The position numbers and the translations under genes were made by a program. Shown in pieces: positions 5,369 through 8,894 of a stretch of DNA of 8,894 nt. The stretch's first letter is position 1, and the number at the start of each line of letters is the position of its first letter. The DNA is taken from the NCBI GenBank assembly GCA_007135385.1, contig SLIY01000453.1:1-8894 (forward strand), given 5' to 3'. The notes beneath the pieces were generated by a model that was not told the DNA's origin, did not search any database, and was given only the letters and a program-made list of their open reading frames with translations. The stretch comes from Leptolyngbyaceae cyanobacterium CSSed165cm_216 (GTDB lineage Bacteria > Cyanobacteriota > Cyanobacteriia > Phormidesmidales > Phormidesmidaceae).

Positions 5369-5575
5369 TTAGGGTTTGATGGCAATCGCAGGGGTGAGCT
5401 GTGAACGGGATGGGGTAGAAGAGGCTAGGCCGCTGTTGCAAGTGGTTCTAACTAAGTCGGAGACCAAGACCGTAGAGACCAGAGTAGCCACAACCCCTAA
5501 ACACAGGCTGCAAAAGGCTAAAGTAGAGCTTTCACTCCCAAGTGCGATCGCCATCAATCTTTGTCTCGGATGCAT
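5369..5575 (-). CDS. Possible small membrane protein preceding the ferredoxin operon
   Basis: A 68-codon frame (ATG 5575; a second in-frame ATG at 5554 gives 61) stops at TAA 5369-5371, only 4 nt before the ATG of the next gene, as expected for an operon. Residues 18-40 (TLAFCSLCLGVVATLVSTVL onward) form a plausible membrane helix with two Cys. The remainder is Ser/Thr-rich and featureless. No ribosome site precedes either ATG. A competing plus-strand frame (5376-5597) has no ATG start and looks less protein-like. No family is recognised. Status is uncertain. Confidence 0.35.
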   Translation of the reverse strand: MHPRQRLMAIALGSESSTLAFCSLCLGVVATLVSTVLVSDLVRTTCNSGLASSTPSRSQLTPAIAIKP

Positions 5576-5583
5576 TAATGCAT
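5570..5583. promoter_or_regulatory. Perfect 14-bp palindrome ATGCATTAATGCAT
   Basis: This self-complementary sequence lies upstream of the ferredoxin operon and overlaps the first possible start codon of the small membrane ORF. A perfect 14-bp palindrome is a candidate dimeric-regulator site. No known operator is matched. Confidence 0.3.
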
Positions 5584-5655
5584 ATCGTTACTACTAAGGT
5601 AACCAAGTCTGGATATTATTGCAACGTATTTTCAATAGTATTTTTCTGTTGACTG

Positions 5656-5889
5656 TCACTGCATCGGCCCCACGACCACGGCAATATCCTCTAAACCCTG
5701 ATTGCATAACAGTTTTGGCCGGTATGTTGCCAGGCCAGTTGGTAGGTCCCCCAGCGGAATCCTATCGGTGGAGCGATGTTGATAGATATTTTTAATAAGT
5801 CTGGTCTGAAAACGCCGTGCCCCGAGGCTGGCATTGATGCCAACGCTCAGGACTCTTGGGGATATATATTGCTTTGGGCTAGATTCCAG
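5656..5889 (-). pseudogene. Start-less open frame, possible C-terminal gene relic
   Basis: On the minus strand, 77 codons are open between TAG 5890-5892 and TGA 5656-5658, without any ATG until two codons before the stop. The product has protein-like texture: PRVLSVGINASLGARRFQTR, then IYQHRSTDRIPLGDLPTG and GLEDIAVVVGPMQ at the end. The frame opens 1 nt from the 10-bp target duplication of the MITE-like element. Without that element it would begin about 10 bp after the zinc-ribbon gene's stop. I do not recognise the family, and chance openness of 77 codons is not negligible. The rest of 5584-6020 holds the MITE and an imperfect hairpin (TGGCAT-TG-ATGCCA at about 5829-5842) within this frame; I see nothing else. 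Confidence 0.3.
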
Positions 5890-5892
5890 CTA

Positions 5893-6021
5893 CCCCGACC
5901 CTCAATACCGTTCGGTTAAGCTTACTATTGAGAGAAATCGCAATAGCTGAGACGGAAAATTAAGCTTTCAGAGCTTGAAAACGGCTGATTTAATTTATCC
6001 GAACAGTATTGCCCCGACCCT
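5893..6021. mobile_element. 109-bp MITE-like element (5903-6011) flanked by 10-bp target-site duplications
   Basis: CCCCGACCCT occurs at 5893-5902 and again at 6012-6021. Between them lies a 109-bp AT-rich element whose ends are inverted repeats: CAATACCGTTCGGTTAA on the left and, reading inward from 6011 on the other strand, CAATACTGTTCGGATAA (15 of 17 identical). There is no coding capacity inside. Terminal inverted repeats plus a direct duplication are the mark of transposition by an enzyme supplied in trans. A 10-bp duplication is compatible with IS4-group elements, but I cannot assign the family. The right-hand duplication shares its last base with the stop codon of the zinc-ribbon gene, which stayed intact. 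Confidence 0.82.
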
Positions 6022-7253
6022 CACCCTTCCTGGGCCGCCCCACAGTGACGACAGTGGGGTAAGTACTTATAGGTGAGTTGGTGACAGTGGGGGCAGTCGA
6101 CATACTGGTGATAACCACAGTGGGGGCAGTGACTATCGTTGGGTTGTAGCTTTTTGGCACAGCGAATGCACTTTTGCTTTTGGACCCGTCCCGCCACCTG
6201 AAGCCGCGGATTGAGCACCACCTTTTGGAAAAACTTGATCAGGCCGTAGCCCAGTAGCGGCACCAATAGGATGTAGAGGTAATTAATTAAAAACAGTAGC
6301 CCTCCCAACAGCTCGATTAGCACCCGTGACAACCAGCTAAACAGGGCCCCAAACTGCAACACTTGGAAGACTTTAAAGACTAAGGGGATGCAGAAAATCA
6401 CCAGCAGGTGCCAACTGAGTAGGGCCACCAGGCCGTAGTTCCGGCGTTCTGCGGTACGATGCACCGCCCAAGCCGCTCCGACCAAGGGCAGCAAAAACAA
6501 TCCCTGAAACAGCAATTGCACCGTTGGGTACCAGAACATCGCCCGCTGAAAGCCCCGATCTACCTGCTGAAATTGCTGTTCGTCATTCAGCAGGGTGAGA
6601 AACTGCTGACTGGTGGTGGTTTCTGTCAATTCCGTTTGCCGGGTGCTGACCTCTTGTTTCAGCTGATTTAGGCTGGCTTCGTTACGTTCCAGAGTTTCCC
6701 GGGCCTGGGCTGCCTCGACTAGGTGGATCGATTGGTCTTGGGGCTGTCCGGCAATTTGCTCTAGCAGGGTGGAATCGTACTGGCTGCGGATGGTTTGGTT
6801 TTCTCGCTGGAGTGCGGTGATCTGCTCCTGGAGCTGGGCCAGATTAGCGACGATTTGACGGTTTTCAGGGTTTTGCAGGGCGTCAGCGGCGACGGCATAG
6901 TCAAAACAAATGGGGGACACCTGGCCCAAGTGTCCTTCGTTCAGTCTGCTGTATTCGGCCGTCAGTCGATAAAATTCAGGCTGATCGTGAGGTAAATACT
7001 GGCGCAGGATAGGGTAGTCGCGATCGCCCCTGGAGGCGTCTAAGTAACCTTGCCAAGAGCTATGACAGGGATAGGCCTGGGTTGGATTCAACGGCCAGCG
7101 GCTAATGTCATTCAATCCGCTAAACACATTAAACAGAATAAAAATATCGAGCAGTATAATCACCACTAAACTGGCTCGATTGATCGGTTCTTGGTTGATG
7201 GTGCGGGCTTGCCTAAAGAAACGGCGAAACTGGCGACGAATGTAGTTGACCAT
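6021..7253 (-). CDS. Membrane protein with coiled coil and two C-terminal zinc ribbons
   Basis: The product has 410 residues from ATG 7253, chosen because GGAG lies about 9 nt upstream; a frame from 7307 has no ribosome site. The order is: basic N-terminus (RRQFRRFFRQAR), membrane helix 28-46, a soluble region 47-238 with Cys63 and Cys116 and a long coiled coil at about 133-212 (QLQEQITALQRENQTIR and ERNEASLNQLKQEV), then hydrophobic segments at 240-262, 273-299 and 311-342. Two zinc ribbons follow: CIRC-x10-CPHCG (Cys362/365/376/379) and CPHC-x10-CRHCG (Cys387/390/401/404). The layout suggests an envelope-spanning scaffold with the coiled coil outside and the ribbons in the cytosol, given four helices. 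Similar cyanobacterial proteins are annotated only as zinc-ribbon or hypothetical membrane proteins; the function is unknown. It appears monocistronic; a MITE abuts its stop. Confidence 0.88.
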   Translation of the reverse strand: MVNYIRRQFRRFFRQARTINQEPINRASLVVIILLDIFILFNVFSGLNDISRWPLNPTQAYPCHSSWQGYLDASRGDRDYPILRQYLPHDQPEFYRLTAEYSRLNEGHLGQVSPICFDYAVAADALQNPENRQIVANLAQLQEQITALQRENQTIRSQYDSTLLEQIAGQPQDQSIHLVEAAQARETLERNEASLNQLKQEVSTRQTELTETTTSQQFLTLLNDEQQFQQVDRGFQRAMFWYPTVQLLFQGLFLLPLVGAAWAVHRTAERRNYGLVALLSWHLLVIFCIPLVFKVFQVLQFGALFSWLSRVLIELLGGLLFLINYLYILLVPLLGYGLIKFFQKVVLNPRLQVAGRVQKQKCIRCAKKLQPNDSHCPHCGYHQYVDCPHCHQLTYKYLPHCRHCGAAQEG

Positions 7254-7720
7254 AGCCCTGGCTCCCCAAAAAATAGTAGGTGCGTCGACTGACAAAAGAC
7301 TTTGCATTGGGTGTGAAAACCCTACCCCTGAAGTGTTTCATCCCATGTAGGGGGCAGGTCTCCTGAGCCAATGCAGGGTATGGGTCATAGCCGTTTTATC
7401 AGTCAATCAGGGCGTAAACCGCAAGCAGTCTGCCCCTTTAACCCGATCATAAATGGCGGCCTAGCTTCTCGTGGCGCCCAGAGGACAGCTGGTGGAAATG
7501 GCCTAAACATCCAGCTGACTCATGCATGGCAACACCTCCTAGTACCCTGTGGCATCAGTCGGCTCACCATTCCTGATACCTGGCACCCAGAACCTGGCAC
7601 CCTCAGCAACAGTGGTCATATTGCTGCCATCAGCTACTCGGCACAGAAAAGTAATCTAAAAGTCGCCTCAGCTCGGGTAAGTTTAAGCCAGTTAACCCAG
7701 CTACTGCTTACTTTTAACCC
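7254..7720. other. 467-bp intergenic region between divergent genes
   Basis: This region must carry the promoters of the zinc-ribbon gene (leftward) and the YihY gene (rightward), but no clear -35/-10 pair is visible. It contains an inverted repeat CCTAC...GTAGG (7321-7325 and 7347-7351), a perfect 7-bp inverted repeat CAGCTGG/CCAGCTG (7486-7492 and 7511-7517, 18-nt loop) and the heptad block at 7572-7606. A 117-codon plus-strand frame (7371-7724) crosses the repeats and has no protein-like texture; I do not call it. Confidence 0.6.
7572..7606. repeat. Five degenerate heptad repeats (CCTGATA/CCTGGCA type)
   Basis: CCTGATA, CCTGGCA, CCCAGAA, CCTGGCA and CCCTCAG follow in phase, with an evident 14-bp period (CCTGGCACCC repeated at 7579 and 7593). 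CCTGATA is the exact reverse complement of the TATCAGG heptad at 2702-2715, so the two blocks belong to one repeat family in opposite orientation. Confidence 0.75.
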
Positions 7721-8677
7721 ATGACTCGTTTTTTACAAACCAACGTTTTGCCCTATCTGCGGTCGACGGTGCTGCCCTCGCGTCCGGCCCAGCTGCTGCT
7801 GCAAACCGTCCTGAAATGGGACCGAGACAATGCCCCAGGCATGTCGGCGGCCTTGGCCTACTATGCGCTGTTTTCTCTGTTTCCACTGTTGCTAGTGATT
7901 CTGAGCGTGGTGGGGGCGTTGTTGGGTCCGAATACAGACGCCTTTGTCGCGATTCAGCGGATGATTGTGCAGTATCTGCCCCCGGAGGTGCACGACTTGG
8001 TTAGGGATACGGTAATTGCTTTGAACGAAAGTAGTTTAGGAGCTGGCATTGTAGGCACCTTGTTGCTGCTATGGGCCGCCAGTACCATTTTTTCGATTTT
8101 GCGGCGATCGGTGAACAAAATTTGGGGATCCCCCAGTCGCATGTCCGAGGCGGGCTCTGTGCTAAGGATGGTGGTATTCTTTGCGACCAACCAACTATCG
8201 GCTTTTTTGCTCGTACTCGGTACTACCCTGTTGCTGCTGCTGTCACTGGTGTCTCATATTGTGATTCAAATTATCTTGGCTTTGGTGGCCAATTTCCAGG
8301 AGACGTTTGCCTTCTTGCAAGTGAATGAGCTCATGCTGACCCGTGGCCTACAAGTGGGCTCGTCGCTGCTGATTTTGGCCTTGGCCCTCGGGGTCTTGTT
8401 TAAGATATTGCCCGCCACCTCCATTGCTTGGAAGGATGTGTGGTTAGGGGCGTTATTAACGGCCTCGCTGCTGATTCTGTTGCAGCAGTTGGTCAGTAGT
8501 AGTGTGATTTCTCTGGGTAGTCGCTTTGTATCCTATGGGGTGATCGGTAGTGTGATGATCTTAATGTTATGGATTTTCCTGGCCTGCCAGATTTTCTTTA
8601 TGGGCTGCGAATTTTCCTATGTATATGCCCATTTGCTGGGCAGTCGTCGCTGTTCATCCCAGAATCCTTTCCTGTGA
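7721..8677 (+). CDS. YihY/BrkB-family integral membrane protein
   Basis: The 318-residue protein has the normal length for the family. The signature GMSAALAYYALFSLFPLLL (residues 40-58) opens the first membrane segment, followed by an amphipathic stretch (FVAIQRMIVQYLP). Further segments lie at about 109-127 (IVGTLLLLWAASTIFSIL), 158-188, 212-231, 240-258 and 272-297, giving six predicted helices. The loop KILPATSIAWKDVWLGALLTA is the conserved P....W+D...GA motif. YihY was once mislabelled RNase BN; family members are cytoplasmic-membrane proteins proposed to be transporters or envelope factors, and BrkB is linked to serum resistance in Bordetella. The substrate is unknown. The ATG at 7721 has no Shine-Dalgarno sequence, but the conserved domain starts near residue 25 and no nearer alternative is better. 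No terminator with a T-run follows. Confidence 0.9.
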   Translation: MTRFLQTNVLPYLRSTVLPSRPAQLLLQTVLKWDRDNAPGMSAALAYYALFSLFPLLLVILSVVGALLGPNTDAFVAIQRMIVQYLPPEVHDLVRDTVIALNESSLGAGIVGTLLLLWAASTIFSILRRSVNKIWGSPSRMSEAGSVLRMVVFFATNQLSAFLLVLGTTLLLLLSLVSHIVIQIILALVANFQETFAFLQVNELMLTRGLQVGSSLLILALALGVLFKILPATSIAWKDVWLGALLTASLLILLQQLVSSSVISLGSRFVSYGVIGSVMILMLWIFLACQIFFMGCEFSYVYAHLLGSRRCSSQNPFL

Positions 8678-8712
8678 AACCAATCCCGCCAGGGCAAACC
8701 CCCAAGGCTATT

Positions 8713-8803
8713 GAAGAACGAAAAACGAAAAGAGAAGAACGAAACCCCTTTCCCATGCCTTCTACTGCCTGGCGCAGGCTACGCCCTACGTTCTTCATTT
8801 TTC
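8713..8803. repeat. Purine heptad repeats facing an inverted copy, with a nested hairpin
   Basis: GAAGAAC, GAAAAAC, GAAAAGA, GAAGAAC and GAAACCC run in phase from 8713 to 8747. On the other strand, 8803-8790 reads GAAAAATGAAGAAC, two more heptads of the same type. GAAGAACG (8734-8741) and CGTTCTTC (8789-8796) can form an 8-bp stem around a 47-nt loop that contains a second hairpin, GCCTG-GCG-CAGGC (8767-8779). The block sits about 35 bp after the YihY stop; it lacks the compact stem and T-run of a standard terminator. Confidence 0.7.
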
Positions 8804-8826
8804 CCCCACTCCATCACTCCCCCGAC

Positions 8827-8890
8827 CGTGGGTTACGGCGGTGCCTTTAGGCGCCTGTTAATAGCCCCATTCCCAGCCGCCTAACCCACG
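8827..8890. repeat. Intergenic inverted-repeat element at the window edge
   Basis: CGTGGGTTACGGCGG (8827-8841) is matched in inverted orientation by CCGCCTAACCCACG (8877-8890), with one base missing, giving arms of 15 and 14 nt around a 35-nt loop. Inside the loop GGTGCCT-TT-AGGCGCC (8840-8855) forms a second stem. The sequence GTGGGTTA...TAACCCAC bounded by GTAGCG resembles a repeat family widespread in cyanobacterial intergenic DNA, possibly a MITE or an IS end. The element may continue beyond the window. Confidence 0.6.
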
Positions 8891-8894
8891 CTAC

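Noticed and set aside
7254..7307. 18-residue N-terminal extension of the zinc-ribbon membrane protein
   Set aside because: There is no ribosome site before 7307, whereas 7253 has GGAG at proper spacing and starts directly before the basic, membrane-leading segment.
7371..7724. Plus-strand frame of 117 codons ending in the YihY start (ATGA overlap)
   Set aside because: It translates straight through the heptad repeats and an inverted repeat, has no ribosome site and no protein-like texture; the overlap appears coincidental.

Overview
The window is chromosomal DNA of a cyanobacterium, probably filamentous or a Leptolyngbya/Synechococcales relative. At least six perfect copies of the HIP1 octamer GCGATCGC (starting at 572, 1202, 4155, 5221, 5544 and 7020) support this. 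So do the typically cyanobacterial protein types: a three-histidine DpsA, a Uma2 remnant, a DUF2281 antitoxin and a zinc-ribbon membrane protein. No rRNA, tRNA, CRISPR array, prophage or intact transposase is visible.

Layout. Positions 1-945 hold a small cyanobacterial protein of unknown function, followed in the same frame by what looks like the N-terminal-region remnant of a DNA-phosphorothioation-associated methyltransferase. Positions 946-2584 (minus strand) hold an intact aldo/keto reductase, then an internally deleted Uma2 nuclease gene (both ends kept, catalytic middle lost), then an orphan DUF2281 antitoxin-like gene. Positions 2583-2826 are intergenic with two blocks of heptanucleotide-based tandem repeats. 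Positions 2827-4319 form an iron/oxidative-stress module: a Fur-family repressor and a DpsA ferritin-like protein, transcribed divergently from a region with three regularly spaced Fur-box-like palindromes. dpsA ends in a clear intrinsic terminator.

Positions 4395-5575 (minus) are a compact gene string with 4-nt overlaps: possibly a small membrane ORF, a cysteine-rich conserved hypothetical, a thioredoxin-like [2Fe-2S] ferredoxin-domain protein, and a 35-residue single-pass membrane protein that starts inside the ferredoxin stop codon. Positions 5584-6020 contain a start-less open frame that may be a gene relic and a 109-bp MITE-like element with 10-bp target duplications. The element sits against the stop codon of a 410-residue membrane protein with a coiled coil and two C-terminal zinc ribbons (6021-7253, minus). 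Positions 7254-7720 are intergenic. A YihY/BrkB-family membrane protein (7721-8677, plus) follows, and the window closes with heptad repeats in inverted arrangement and a large inverted-repeat element.

How it fits together. The best supported functional unit is fur-dpsA: iron-loaded Fur probably controls its own gene and perhaps dpsA, while DpsA stores iron and detoxifies oxidants. The ferredoxin-domain gene and its overlapping partners look like one translationally coupled operon of unknown redox or metal-related role. The left part is a graveyard of defence and mobile-type genes (methyltransferase piece, Uma2 piece, orphan antitoxin). I see no convincing complete new system; the most promising underdescribed unit is the ferredoxin operon with its 35-residue membrane protein.
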